Assembly: GCF_020524285.1 (NCBI RefSeq)
Contig: NZ_JAIVKX010000007.1
Location: 1 to 64,000, forward strand
DNA from: Alloyangia pacifica
GTDB lineage: Bacteria; Pseudomonadota; Alphaproteobacteria; Rhodobacterales; Rhodobacteraceae
DNA: 64,000 bases
Direction of reading: 5' to 3'
The translations under genes were made by a program, and so were the position numbers. Shown here piece by piece: positions 39,792 through 48,263 of this stretch. The notes under the pieces were generated by a model. It searched no databases. It saw nothing but the letters and a program-made list of their open reading frames with translations, and was not told where the DNA came from. Position 1 is the stretch's first letter. Each line of letters opens with the position of its first letter.

Positions 39792-40700
39792 ATGGCAGAG
39801 AAACGCGAAATGCGTCGGGGACTCGGGCGGGGTCTGTCGGCCCTGATGTCGGATGTGGATGTGCGCCCTGCGGTGGTTGCGGAAGAAGACGCTTCGCCGC
39901 GGCAGCCAGATCGGATGATCCCGATCGAGAAGCTGTTCCCGAACAAGGATCAGCCTCGCCGGACCTTCACGCCGGACCAGCTGAACGAGCTGTCGGAATC
40001 GATCCGCACGAAGGGGATCATTCAGCCGATCATCGTGCGGCCGCGTCCCGGCTCGGAGGGCGAGTTCGAGATCGTCGCGGGCGAACGTCGCTGGCGCGCC
40101 GCACAGATGGCGCAGCTCCACGAGGTGCCGGCGCTGGTGCGCGAGTTCGACGACATCGAAGTGCTCGAAGTCGCGATCATCGAGAACATCCAGCGTGCAG
40201 ACCTGAACGCGATCGAAGAGGCGGCCGGCTACAAGCAGCTGATGAACCGCTTCGGCCACACGCAGGAAAAGATCGCCGAGGCACTGGGCAAGAGCCGCAG
40301 CCATATCGCCAACCTGCTGCGTCTTCTGAACCTGCCGGAGACGGTGCAGACCATGGTGGTCGAGGGCGAGCTGACCGCGGGCCACGCGCGCACGCTGATC
40401 ACCTCGGAGAACCCCGAGGAGCTGGCGAAGGAAATCGTGAAGCGCAGGCTGTCGGTCCGTCAGGCCGAGCAGCTTGCGAAGCCGCAGACACAGAAAGCCC
40501 CGAAACAGGGTCAAACGAGTTTCGGCGGCGGGCAGAAGGATGCGGACACGCGGGCGCTCGAGGGAGATCTCTCTGCGGCGCTTGGCATGAAGGTCGCAAT
40601 CCAGAACGCGCCCGGGGCGGAGAGCGGCAAGCTGGTGGTCAGCTACCAGAGCTTCGAGGAACTCGACAAACTCTGCGCCATCCTGAGCGCCGCGCGCTGA
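39792..40700 (+). CDS. parB: chromosome partitioning protein ParB
   Basis: A 302-residue CTP-dependent DNA clamp that loads at parS. The N-terminal arginine-rich RRGLGRGLSALM is the ParA-stimulating region. GERRWRAAQMA is the CTP-binding GERR box. The helix-turn-helix TQEKIAEALGKSRSHIANLLRLL reads parS. The C-terminal dimerisation domain is complete. Targets in this window include two perfect and several imperfect parS sites. Confidence 0.97.
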   Translation: MAEKREMRRGLGRGLSALMSDVDVRPAVVAEEDASPRQPDRMIPIEKLFPNKDQPRRTFTPDQLNELSESIRTKGIIQPIIVRPRPGSEGEFEIVAGERRWRAAQMAQLHEVPALVREFDDIEVLEVAIIENIQRADLNAIEEAAGYKQLMNRFGHTQEKIAEALGKSRSHIANLLRLLNLPETVQTMVVEGELTAGHARTLITSENPEELAKEIVKRRLSVRQAEQLAKPQTQKAPKQGQTSFGGGQKDADTRALEGDLSAALGMKVAIQNAPGAESGKLVVSYQSFEELDKLCAILSAAR

Positions 40701-40734
40701 GGGATCTCTCCACAGGATCCTGTGGAGAGATCCC
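40701..40734. repeat. 34-bp perfect palindrome after parB
   Basis: The first base after the parB stop begins a perfect 34-bp palindrome. Its half is GGGATCTCTCCACAGGA, centred on GGATCC. It contains two CCACAGGATCC words, which also occur at 40890-40912. The half resembles segments at 33512-33523 and 33605-33625 in the candidate origin. It lacks a T-run, so it does not look like a terminator. Confidence 0.9.
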
Positions 40735-40738
40735 GCGC

Positions 40739-40754
40739 CGTTTCACATGAAACA
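40739..40754. promoter_or_regulatory. parS-like site (14/16)
   Basis: CGTTTCACATGAAACA differs from parS at the first base and at one central base (CACATG instead of CACGTG). It lies 5 nt after the 34-bp palindrome. The centre is no longer symmetric, so ParB binding may be weak. Confidence 0.5.
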
Positions 40755-40824
40755 AACGGCGCAGGCCCAGGAAGGGCTGTTTGTTCACCAGATCTGACCG
40801 GATCCGCCGGATCTGGTTCCAATA

Positions 40825-40862
40825 AAGAAGGCCGAGCCCTTGTGGCTCGGCCTTCTTGTTTT
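40825..40862. terminator. rho-independent terminator between parB and hemW
   Basis: A 14-bp perfect stem AAGAAGGCCGAGCC/GGCTCGGCCTTCTT (40825-40857) with a 5-nt loop is followed by GTTTT on the plus strand. It lies between convergent genes and could serve both. Confidence 0.85.
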
Positions 40863-40889
40863 CCAGGGTGCCCGGACGGTGAGAGATCT

Positions 40890-40914
40890 CCACAGGATCC
40901 GGCGGATCCTGTGG
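40890..40914. repeat. 25-bp GATC-rich inverted repeat
   Basis: CCACAGGATCCG and CGGATCCTGTGG flank a single central G. The word CCACAGGATCC is shared with the palindrome at 40701-40734. The right arm runs into TGTGGGTAA (40910-40918), one mismatch from a DnaA box, and then a parS-like site. Confidence 0.85.
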
Positions 40915-40918
40915 GTAA

Positions 40919-40934
40919 CGTTTCACATGAAACC
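40919..40934. promoter_or_regulatory. parS-like site (13/16)
   Basis: CGTTTCACATGAAACC matches parS at 13 of 16 positions and shares the CACATG core variant with the site at 40739. It ends 8 nt before the hemW stop codon. Confidence 0.4.
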
Positions 40935-40942
40935 GTCTTGGA

Positions 40943-42115
40943 TCAGTTGGTCAGTAGTTCGGAGATCACGCCGTTGAGCACCAATCGGCCCTCCGTCGTG
41001 GTGCCGATCAGATCGAGGTCGCGCCAGAGCAGGCCCAGCTCCTGAAGCTCGGTCAGCTTGTGGGCGGGCAGGGGCGATGGCGAGATCTCTTCCAGGCGTG
41101 AGAGGGAGATGCCCTCGCGCAGACGCAGGCCCATCATGACAAATTCTGTCATGATGTCTTCACTCCCGAGCGGGTCGAAAACGCTGTCCGCGCGCCCGGT
41201 CTCGGCCTTCTCGATCCAGGCGCCGGGCATCTTCCAGGCCTCGGTCGCGTGGCGGGTGCCGTTCACCGTGACACGGCCATGGGCGCCGGGGCCGACACCG
41301 ACGTAATCGCCGCCGCGCCAGTAGACCAGATTGTGCCGCGACTGCGCGCCGGGCAAAGCATGGTTCGACACTTCGTAAGGGGAATAGCCTGCCTTCGCCG
41401 TGATCTCCTGCGTCGCGAGGAACATGTCGGCGGCGAGGTCTTCATCGGGCAGCTTCTTCATCTGGCCGCGCTGCGCGCGCTCCCAGAACATCGTGCCTTC
41501 CTCGATGGTGAGCTGGTAGAGGGACAGGTGGTCGGCGGCGAGGTCGAGCGCCTCGCGCAACTCGGTCTCCCAGCCCTGCAGGGTCTGGTTCTCGCGCGCG
41601 TAGATCAGGTCGAAGTTGACCCGCTCGAAAACCGACTTCGCGGTCTCCAGCGCGACGATCGCTTCACCCACGTCATGCAGTCGCCCGAGGCGGCGGAGAT
41701 CGTCCGGCCGCAGGCTCTGAATGCCCATGGAGACCCTGTTGACGCCCGCCTCGCGGAAGCCCTCGAACTTCGAGACCTCGACCGAGCGCGGGTTCGCCTC
41801 GAGCGTGATCTCGATATCATTGGCCCAGGTCCAGTGTTCCTTGGCAGCGTCGAGCACCGCCTGCACGGTCGCGGGCTCCATGAGCGAGGGCGTGCCGCCG
41901 CCGAAGTAGATCGAGTTGAGGATGCGCCCCGAGGTCATCTCGCCGTAGCGGCGGACCTCGGAGCTGAGTGCGTCTGCCCAGCGGGTCTGGTCGATCGACC
42001 GGACGACATGGCTGTTGAAGTCGCAGTAGGGGCATTTGGCCTCGCAGAAAGGCCAATGCACGTAGAGGCCGAAGCCCCCCTCACGCCAGGTTTCCGTGGC
42101 GGTTTCAGGCATCAT
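40943..42115 (-). CDS. hemW: radical SAM haem chaperone HemW
   Basis: A 390-residue radical SAM protein. The N-terminal YVHWPFCEAKCPYCDFNSH carries the CX3CX2C [4Fe-4S] motif, and the GGGTPSLM glycine motif follows. The sequence is of the HemW type, which delivers haem rather than oxidising coproporphyrinogen, although it is often annotated as oxygen-independent oxidase. The start is uncertain: ATG at 42115 or 42112 overlaps the rdgB end, and TTG at 42124 has a better-placed GAAGGG. It is coupled to rdgB upstream. Confidence 0.92.
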   Translation of the reverse strand: MMPETATETWREGGFGLYVHWPFCEAKCPYCDFNSHVVRSIDQTRWADALSSEVRRYGEMTSGRILNSIYFGGGTPSLMEPATVQAVLDAAKEHWTWANDIEITLEANPRSVEVSKFEGFREAGVNRVSMGIQSLRPDDLRRLGRLHDVGEAIVALETAKSVFERVNFDLIYARENQTLQGWETELREALDLAADHLSLYQLTIEEGTMFWERAQRGQMKKLPDEDLAADMFLATQEITAKAGYSPYEVSNHALPGAQSRHNLVYWRGGDYVGVGPGAHGRVTVNGTRHATEAWKMPGAWIEKAETGRADSVFDPLGSEDIMTEFVMMGLRLREGISLSRLEEISPSPLPAHKLTELQELGLLWRDLDLIGTTTEGRLVLNGVISELLTN

Positions 42116-42728
42116 CGCGGGCAAAGCAGCCCTTCACGAACTTGGCGAAGGCATCGGCGCGGTGGCTGATGCGGTTCTTCTCGTCGCTGTCCATCTCGGC
42201 GAAGGTGATCTCGTAGCCTTCGGGCTGGAAGATCGGGTCGTAGCCGTGACCGTTCTTGCCGCGCATCGGCCAGACCACCTTGCCCTCCATCACGCCGGGG
42301 AAGACCGCATCGGTGCCATCCGGCCAGGCCAGGACCAGCGTGCAGTTGAAGCGCGCGGTCCAGGGCTCTTCGGTGCCGGTCTGCAGTAGGGCGTCATGGG
42401 TCTTGCCCATGGCCATGATGAAGTCGCGGCCATTGCCGGTTTCGGCCCAATCGGCGGTATAGACACCGGGGGCGCCGTCCAGCGCATCGACCGAGATGCC
42501 GCTGTCGTCGGCCAGCGCGGGCAGGCCGGTGGCCTTTGCCGCCGCATGTGCCTTGATGCGGGCGTTCTCGACGAAGGTGGTGCCGGTTTCCTCGGGTTCG
42601 GGAAGGTTCATCTCCTTCGCGCCCACGACCTCGACCCCGTAGGGTGCGAGCAGCTCGGTGATCTCCTCGAGCTTGCCCGCGTTGTGGGTCGCGACGAGCA
42701 GTTTCTTGTCGCTGAACACCCGGGTCAT
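42105..42728 (-). CDS. rdgB: XTP/dITP pyrophosphatase (RdgB/HAM1)
   Basis: A 207-residue house-cleaning enzyme that removes deaminated purine nucleotides. The N-terminal [14 protein letters not shown] is the substrate-binding motif, and [18 protein letters not shown] contains the catalytic Asp. C-terminal [10 protein letters not shown] and ISHRADA are typical. It overlaps rph by 4 nt. Confidence 0.95.
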   Translation of the reverse strand: MTRVFSDKKLLVATHNAGKLEEITELLAPYGVEVVGAKEMNLPEPEETGTTFVENARIKAHAAAKATGLPALADDSGISVDALDGAPGVYTADWAETGNGRDFIMAMGKTHDALLQTGTEEPWTARFNCTLVLAWPDGTDAVFPGVMEGKVVWPMRGKNGHGYDPIFQPEGYEITFAEMDSDEKNRISHRADAFAKFVKGCFARDDA

Positions 42729-43435
42729 TTGCAGGCCGCCAGCTGCGCGTCGACCAGCTGCGAGACGCCGGCTTCGGCAAGGTCCATCAGCTTGTTCATC
42801 TGGTCACGGCTGAAGGTCGCGCCCTCTGCCGACATCTGTACTTCGATCAGCTGGCCATCGCCGCGCAAGATGAAGTTGCCGTCGACGCCCGCCTCGCTGT
42901 CCTCGGCATAGTCGAGGTCCAGAACCGGCTGGCCGGCGTAGATGCCGCAGCTCACCGCCGCGACCGGGGTCAGCGGGTCGGTGGTGATGGCGCCGGTCTT
43001 CATCAGCTTGTTCACCGCAAGGCGCAGTGCGACCCAGCCGCCGGTGATCGAGGCGCAGCGGGTGCCGCCGTCGGCCTGGATCACGTCGCAGTCGATGGTG
43101 ATCTGGCGTTCGCCGAGCGCGACGCGGTCGACCCCGGCGCGGAGCGAACGGCCGATCAGCCGCTGGATCTCGACGGTGCGGCCGCCCTGCTTGCCGGCGG
43201 TCGCCTCGCGGCGCATGCGCGAGCCGGTGGAGCGCGGCAGCATGCCGTATTCCGCGGTCACCCAGCCCAGGCCGCTGCCCTTCACGAAGGGCGGCACCCG
43301 GTCCTCGAGCGTGGCGGTGCAGAGCACGTGGGTGTCGCCCATCTTGATCAGGCAGGACCCTTCGGCATGTTTCGTGACGCCCGTTTCGATTGAAACGCTG
43401 CGCATATCGCTTAAATCTCGTCCAGAAGGTCTCAT
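42725..43435 (-). CDS. rph: ribonuclease PH
   Basis: A 236-residue phosphorolytic 3'-5' exoribonuclease that trims tRNA 3' ends. Typical segments are [23 protein letters not shown] at the N-terminus, [16 protein letters not shown] and [13 protein letters not shown]. It is the first gene of the rph-rdgB-hemW operon and is divergent from hrcA, the usual alphaproteobacterial layout. Confidence 0.96.
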   Translation of the reverse strand: MRPSGRDLSDMRSVSIETGVTKHAEGSCLIKMGDTHVLCTATLEDRVPPFVKGSGLGWVTAEYGMLPRSTGSRMRREATAGKQGGRTVEIQRLIGRSLRAGVDRVALGERQITIDCDVIQADGGTRCASITGGWVALRLAVNKLMKTGAITTDPLTPVAAVSCGIYAGQPVLDLDYAEDSEAGVDGNFILRGDGQLIEVQMSAEGATFSRDQMNKLMDLAEAGVSQLVDAQLAACK

Positions 43436-43522
43436 GAATGCCTCTCTTCTCGGTTGCTGCCGGGATACTGGGGCTGATGCTGTCTCGCAACCCCGATTGA
43501 CGGCTGCGGAAGGGGGCCTTTA

Positions 43523-44614
43523 ATGACCCTGAACAGCGGGAGTTTGCGCATGAAAGAGGGGAACCGTCTTCTCGATGAAATGAATGATCGCTCGCGCGAG
43601 GTGTTCCGCCGCGTGGTCGAATCCTATCTCGAGACGGGCGAGCCGGTGGGCTCGCGCACCCTGACGCGCAGCCTGTCGGAGAAGGTCTCGGCCGCGACGA
43701 TCCGCAACGTGATGCAGGATCTCGAGTATCTCGGGCTGCTCGACAGCCCGCATGTCTCGGCGGGGCGGGTGCCGACGCAGGTGGGCCTGCGAATGTTCGT
43801 TGACGGGCTGCTGGAGGTGCGCGATCTCGACAACTCCGACCGTCTGGCGCTGGACGCGACCACCACGCAGGGCGGCGACGACGTGGGCGGGCTGCTCGAC
43901 CGGGTCGGCGCGGCGCTCTCTGGCGTAACCCACGGCGCCTCCTTGGTTCTGACTCCGAAGCACGAGGCGCCGGTCAAGCACATCGAGTTCGTCTCGCTCG
44001 GCCACGACCGGGCGCTTGTGGTGCTGGTCTTTGCCGACGGTCACGTCGAGAACCGGCTGTTCCGCCCGCCCGCCGGGCAGACCCCCAGCTCGATGCGCGA
44101 GGCGGCGAATTTCCTCAACGCGCTGATCGAGGGCAAGACGCTCTCGGAGCTGCGCGGCGAGATCTCGCGCCAGATCGCGACGCGCCGGCAGGAGATTGAC
44201 ACGCTGGCGGCGGATCTCATCGAAACCGGCATGGCCGCCTGGGAAAAGGATGCCGACAACTCGGCGCGGCTGATCGTGCGCGGGACGTCGAATCTGCTCA
44301 GTCCGGAGGGAGAGGCGGAGGAGTTGGACCGCATCCGCTCGCTGTTCGACGACCTCGAACGCAAGCGGGATATCGCCGAGTTCCTTCAGCTTGCCGAAAC
44401 CGGCGACGGGGTCCGCATTTTTATCGGCTCCGAGAACAAACTTTTCTCACTTTCGGGTTCCTCTCTGGTGGTCTCTCCATATATGAACGCGGATCGAAAG
44501 ATAATCGGTGCGGTCGGGGTCATCGGACCCACGCGGCTCAACTACGGGCGGATCGTACCCATCGTGGACTACACGGCACAGCTGGTCGGCAGGCTGATTG
44601 CCGAGCGGAGCTAG
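43523..44614 (+). CDS. hrcA: heat-inducible transcription repressor HrcA
   Basis: A 363-residue repressor of heat-shock genes that normally binds the CIRCE operator. An N-terminal winged helix (SREVFRRVVESYLETGEPVGSRTLT, SAATIRNVMQDLEYLGLL) is followed by the HrcA effector domain (GPTRLNYGRIVPIVDYTAQL). The start at 43523 follows GGAAGGGGG. No CIRCE inverted repeat was seen in its upstream region or before grpE. Confidence 0.94.
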   Translation: MTLNSGSLRMKEGNRLLDEMNDRSREVFRRVVESYLETGEPVGSRTLTRSLSEKVSAATIRNVMQDLEYLGLLDSPHVSAGRVPTQVGLRMFVDGLLEVRDLDNSDRLALDATTTQGGDDVGGLLDRVGAALSGVTHGASLVLTPKHEAPVKHIEFVSLGHDRALVVLVFADGHVENRLFRPPAGQTPSSMREAANFLNALIEGKTLSELRGEISRQIATRRQEIDTLAADLIETGMAAWEKDADNSARLIVRGTSNLLSPEGEAEELDRIRSLFDDLERKRDIAEFLQLAETGDGVRIFIGSENKLFSLSGSSLVVSPYMNADRKIIGAVGVIGPTRLNYGRIVPIVDYTAQLVGRLIAERS

Positions 44615-44623
44615 AGGTTAGAC

Positions 44624-45178
44624 ATGGCAGACGCGAAGAAAGACGAATTCCTCGACGACATCGAGGCGGCAGAGGCAGAGGCTTTCGCCGACGAGATGGA
44701 AGAGATCGACAACGAGGCGCTCGAGCTCGACTCGCTGCGCGCCGAGCGCGACGAGTACAAGGACCGCTTCATGCGGGCGCTGGCCGATGCGGAAAACGCG
44801 CGCAAGCGCGCCGACAAGGATCGCCGCGAGGCGCAGCAGTACGGCGGCTCGAAGCTCGCCCGTGACCTGCTGCCGGTCTACGACAACCTCAACCGTGCGC
44901 TGAACGCGGCGCGCGAGGCAGAGGCCGGCGAGGCGCTGGTCGAGGGCGTGGAGCTGACCCTGCGCGAGCTGACCAACGTGTTCAGCAAGCACGGCATGAC
45001 CGCGATCACCCCGCAGGTCGGCGACAAGTTCGACCCGAAGATGCACGAGGCGATGTTCGAGGCGCCGGTGCCCGGCACCAAGGCGGGCGAGATCATCCAG
45101 GTCTCGGCCGAGGGCTTCATGCTCTACGACCGCCTGCTGCGTCCAGCGCAGGTCGGCGTCAGCTCGATGCAGGGCTGA
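44624..45178 (+). CDS. grpE: nucleotide exchange factor GrpE
   Basis: A 184-residue cochaperone of DnaK. A long N-terminal coiled coil (LDDIEAAEAEAFADEMEEID, continuing to about residue 70) precedes the beta-domain with FDPKMHEAMFEAPVP and the C-terminal GFMLYDRLLRPAQV. It lies 9 nt after hrcA; dnaK is not in the window. A terminator follows. Confidence 0.95.
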   Translation: MADAKKDEFLDDIEAAEAEAFADEMEEIDNEALELDSLRAERDEYKDRFMRALADAENARKRADKDRREAQQYGGSKLARDLLPVYDNLNRALNAAREAEAGEALVEGVELTLRELTNVFSKHGMTAITPQVGDKFDPKMHEAMFEAPVPGTKAGEIIQVSAEGFMLYDRLLRPAQVGVSSMQG

Positions 45179-45201
45179 TCTCGTCAGGAATGGCTACGGA
45201 G

Positions 45202-45236
45202 AACCCCCGGTCGCGAGGCCGGGGGTTTTTCTTTTT
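45202..45236 (+). terminator. rho-independent terminator of hrcA-grpE
   Basis: The stem AACCCCCGG/CCGGGGGTT (45202-45227) encloses a short loop and is followed by a T-rich run (TTTTTCTTTTTT). It lies 24 nt after the grpE stop. Confidence 0.85.
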
Positions 45237-45432
45237 TGCATGGGAGCTACGGGGAGCCGGACCTGTGCCGGTCCGTGGCGTGGCGCTGCACCGGTTGCGG
45301 GGCAGCCGTTTGTCCCGGCCAAATCGGGACTCCGTTTGAGCGGGCTACGAGGACGAAGAAGCGCCAGCCCGCCGGGACGGGCCGGCGCTCGTCCGGCGGC
45401 TTCGCCTTGATCCCGGATGATCACCCGGCGTC
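45237..45432. other. non-coding stretch between grpE and mutS
   Basis: About 200 bases with no supported gene between the grpE terminator and the parS-like inverted repeat. Both neighbours converge here. Together with the flanking elements, the gap is about 300 bases. Confidence 0.5.
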
Positions 45433-45477
45433 CGTTTCACGTGAATCCAAATGCCGAGCATGGATTCACGTGAAACG
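45433..45477. repeat. inverted repeat of two parS-like sites
   Basis: Perfect 17-bp arms (45433-45449 and 45461-45477) around an 11-nt spacer. Each arm contains TTTCACGTGAA and matches parS at 13 of 16 positions, so the element is two parS-like sites facing each other. It abuts the mutS stop codon. No T-run follows on either strand, which argues against an ordinary terminator. Confidence 0.8.
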
Positions 45478-45480
45478 CGC

Positions 45481-48120
45481 TTAGCCCTTCATCAGACCCT
45501 TCAGCTCGTAAAGCGCCTGCAGCGCCTCGCGCGGGGTCATCTCGTCGGGCAGCAGGGTGCCGAGCCGTTCCTCGACCACCGAGGGGCCCTTCGGCGCCGC
45601 AACAGGCTCTGGTTTCGCCGCCGCCGAGAAGAGCGGCAGGTCATCGATCAGCGCCTTCGGAGAGCTGCGGCCGCGCTCGCCTTCCTCCAGTGCGCTCAGC
45701 ACATCGCGGGCGCGGGCGATGACGGCGGGCGGCAGGCCCGCCAGCTGCGCCACCTGCACGCCGTAGGAGCGGTCGGCGGCGCCCTCGCGCACCTCGTGCA
45801 GGAAGATCACCTCGCCTTCCCATTCCTTCACCGCGACGGTGGCATTGCCGACGCCCTCCAGCTTGGCGGCAAGCTGGGTCAGCTCGTGGTAGTGCGTGGC
45901 GAAGAGCCCGCGCACGCGGTTCACCCCGTGCAGGTGCTCGAGCGTTGCCCAGGCGATCGACAGACCGTCATAGGTCGCCGTGCCGCGGCCGATCTCGTCG
46001 AGGATCACCAGTGCCCGGTCGTCGGCCTGGTTGAGGATCGCGGCGGTCTCGACCATCTCGACCATGAAGGTCGAGCGCCCGCGCGCCAGGTCGTCAGAGG
46101 CGCCGACGCGGCTGAAGATCTGGCTCACCACGCCCAGATGCGCGCGGTCGGCGGGCACGTAAGACCCCATCTGCGCCAGCAGGGCGATCAGCGCGTTCTG
46201 CCGCAGGTAGGTCGACTTACCGGCCATGTTGGGGCCGGTCAGCAGCGTCACCGCCGCGCCCTCGCCATTGGCGTTCAGGGCGCAATCATTGGCGATGAAG
46301 GGTGCGCCGCCCTGCTGCTGAAGCGCGCGTTCCACCACCGGGTGACGGCCCGCGACGATCTCGAAGGCGCGGCTGTCGTCGACCTGCGGGCGGGCCCACT
46401 TCTGGGCCTTCGCAAGGTCCGACAGGCCAAGCGCCACGTCGAACTCGGCCAGCGACAGGCCGGTTTCCGAAACCTGCGGTGCGCGCTCCAGGATGGCAGC
46501 TTTAAGGCTTTCGTAGAGCCGCTTTTCGATCTCCAGCGCCTCGTTGCCGGCGTTGAGGATACGGGTCTCCAGCTCGGTCAGCTCGACCGTGGTGAAGCGC
46601 ACCTGGTTGGCGGTGGTCTGGCGGTGGATGAAGGTCTCGCTCAGCGGCGCCGACATCATCTTCTCGGCGTGCGTCGCAGTCGTCTCGATGAAATAGCCGA
46701 GCACGTTGTTGTGCTTGATCTTCAGCGAATTCACCCCGGCCATCTCGGCATATTTCGCCTGCATCGAGGCGATCACGCCGCGGCCTTCGTCGCGCAGGGT
46801 GCGCGCCTCGTCGAGCTGCGCATCGTAGCCCGGCGCGATGAAGCCGCCATCGCGCACCATGAGCGGCGGTTCGGCGATCAGCGCGGTCTCGAGCATTTCG
46901 ATCAGCGTGTCGTGGCCGGTCAGTGTTTCACGTGCATCGCGCAGCAGCGGCGGCAATTCGGCTCTGTTCAGGGTCTCGGCGATCTCCTCGGCCTGCGCCA
47001 GCGCGTTGCGCACGGCAGCAAGGTCGCGCGGACCGCCACGGTCGAGGCCAAGCCGCGAGAGCGCACGGTCGAGGTCGGGCACCTTGCGCAGGCTGTCGCG
47101 CAGGAGCTTTGCCTCGGCGCTCTCCATCGCCCAGTCCAGAGCCTGAAGCCGGGCTTCGATCACCCCCAGGTTGCGCGACGGGGAGGACACGCGCCTTTCC
47201 AGAAGGCGGGCGCCGCCGGGCGTCACCGTCCTGTCGATCACCGACAGCAGCGATCCGGCGCGACCGCCGTTCATCGAATGGGTCAGCTCGAGATTGCGCC
47301 GGGTGGCGGCGTCGATCTGAAGCAGGTTCGAGACCGCGTCGCGCTGCGGCGGGCGGAGCAGGGGCAGGCGGCCCTTCTGCGTGATGTCGAGATAGTCTAC
47401 CAGCGCGCCGAGGGCCGAAAGCTCGGGCCGCTCGAAGGCGCCGAAGCCCGAAAGCGTCTGCACGGCAAAGAGCCGTTTCAGTCTCTCTTCCGCGCCGGTG
47501 GAGTCGAAGGAGGCGGCGCCCAGCACGGTGGGGTAGATGCCGAGATCGCTCAGCACCGGGCGCAGTTCCTCGTCGGTGCTGTCCGAGACCAGAACCTCCG
47601 AGGGCGCCAGCCGCGCCAGCTCGGCGCCAATGCGCGCGCGGCTCAGCGGCATGACGTGCAGCGCGCCGGTGGAAATGTCGGTCCAGGCCAGCGCCCAATC
47701 GTCCCGAATGCGGCCCAAGGCGGCGAGGTAATTGTGGCGCCGGGCTTCCAGCAGAGACTCTTCTGTGAGTGTGCCGGGGGTCACCAGCCGCACCACGTCA
47801 CGCTTCACCACCGACTTGTGGCCGCGTTTCTTCGCCTCGGCGGGGCTTTCCAGCTGTTCGCCCACGGCGACGCGGAAGCCCTTGCGGATCAGCGTCAGCA
47901 GGTAGCCCTCGGCCGCGTGCACCGGCACGCCGCACATGGGGATGTCGTTGCCGGCGTGCTTGCCGCGCTTGGTAAGCGCGATATCCAGCGCCTCGGCCGC
48001 CGCCACCGCGTCGTCGAAGAACATCTCGTAGAAGTCGCCCATCCGGTAGAAGAGGAGCGCGTCCGGATACTGCCCCTTGATCTCAAGATATTGCGCCATC
48101 ATCGGCGTGACTGCCGTCAT
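45481..48120 (-). CDS. mutS: DNA mismatch repair protein MutS
   Basis: An 879-residue mismatch-recognition ATPase. The N-terminal mismatch-binding motif FYEMFFDDA holds the conserved Phe-x-Glu. The C-terminal ATPase has LTGPNMAGKSTYLRQ (Walker A) and VILDEIGRGT (Walker B). Length is normal. A parS-like sequence lies within it at 46924-46939. Confidence 0.97.
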   Translation of the reverse strand: MTAVTPMMAQYLEIKGQYPDALLFYRMGDFYEMFFDDAVAAAEALDIALTKRGKHAGNDIPMCGVPVHAAEGYLLTLIRKGFRVAVGEQLESPAEAKKRGHKSVVKRDVVRLVTPGTLTEESLLEARRHNYLAALGRIRDDWALAWTDISTGALHVMPLSRARIGAELARLAPSEVLVSDSTDEELRPVLSDLGIYPTVLGAASFDSTGAEERLKRLFAVQTLSGFGAFERPELSALGALVDYLDITQKGRLPLLRPPQRDAVSNLLQIDAATRRNLELTHSMNGGRAGSLLSVIDRTVTPGGARLLERRVSSPSRNLGVIEARLQALDWAMESAEAKLLRDSLRKVPDLDRALSRLGLDRGGPRDLAAVRNALAQAEEIAETLNRAELPPLLRDARETLTGHDTLIEMLETALIAEPPLMVRDGGFIAPGYDAQLDEARTLRDEGRGVIASMQAKYAEMAGVNSLKIKHNNVLGYFIETTATHAEKMMSAPLSETFIHRQTTANQVRFTTVELTELETRILNAGNEALEIEKRLYESLKAAILERAPQVSETGLSLAEFDVALGLSDLAKAQKWARPQVDDSRAFEIVAGRHPVVERALQQQGGAPFIANDCALNANGEGAAVTLLTGPNMAGKSTYLRQNALIALLAQMGSYVPADRAHLGVVSQIFSRVGASDDLARGRSTFMVEMVETAAILNQADDRALVILDEIGRGTATYDGLSIAWATLEHLHGVNRVRGLFATHYHELTQLAAKLEGVGNATVAVKEWEGEVIFLHEVREGAADRSYGVQVAQLAGLPPAVIARARDVLSALEEGERGRSSPKALIDDLPLFSAAAKPEPVAAPKGPSVVEERLGTLLPDEMTPREALQALYELKGLMKG
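46924..46939. promoter_or_regulatory. parS-like site inside mutS (13/16)
   Basis: TGTTTCACGTGCATCG keeps a perfect left half and core (TGTTTCACGTG) but a degraded right half. It is coding sequence of mutS; it may be a decayed or weak parS. Confidence 0.3.
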
Positions 48121-48263
48121 CTAGTCCCCCAGTGCTGCTTCGGGCAGACATATCAAAGCGCGCAGGGTCGGTGAAAGGCGAAATGCGCCCAGTCGAGCGC
48201 AGTTGAGCCGGGGCTTCCCCTGCGCTAAGAGAAACGCCGCTCATACCGGAGGACTGCAGGCCA

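Noticed and set aside
40701-40734. The 34-bp palindrome as the parB terminator
   Set aside because: No T-run follows on either strand, and a better terminator with T-run lies at 40825-40862.
43436-43522. CIRCE operator before hrcA
   Set aside because: No TTAGCACTC-N9-GAGTGCTAA inverted repeat is present here or between hrcA and grpE.
45451-48174. A 907-codon open frame on the plus strand opposite mutS
   Set aside because: It lies wholly over mutS, has shadow-like composition and no recognisable domain.
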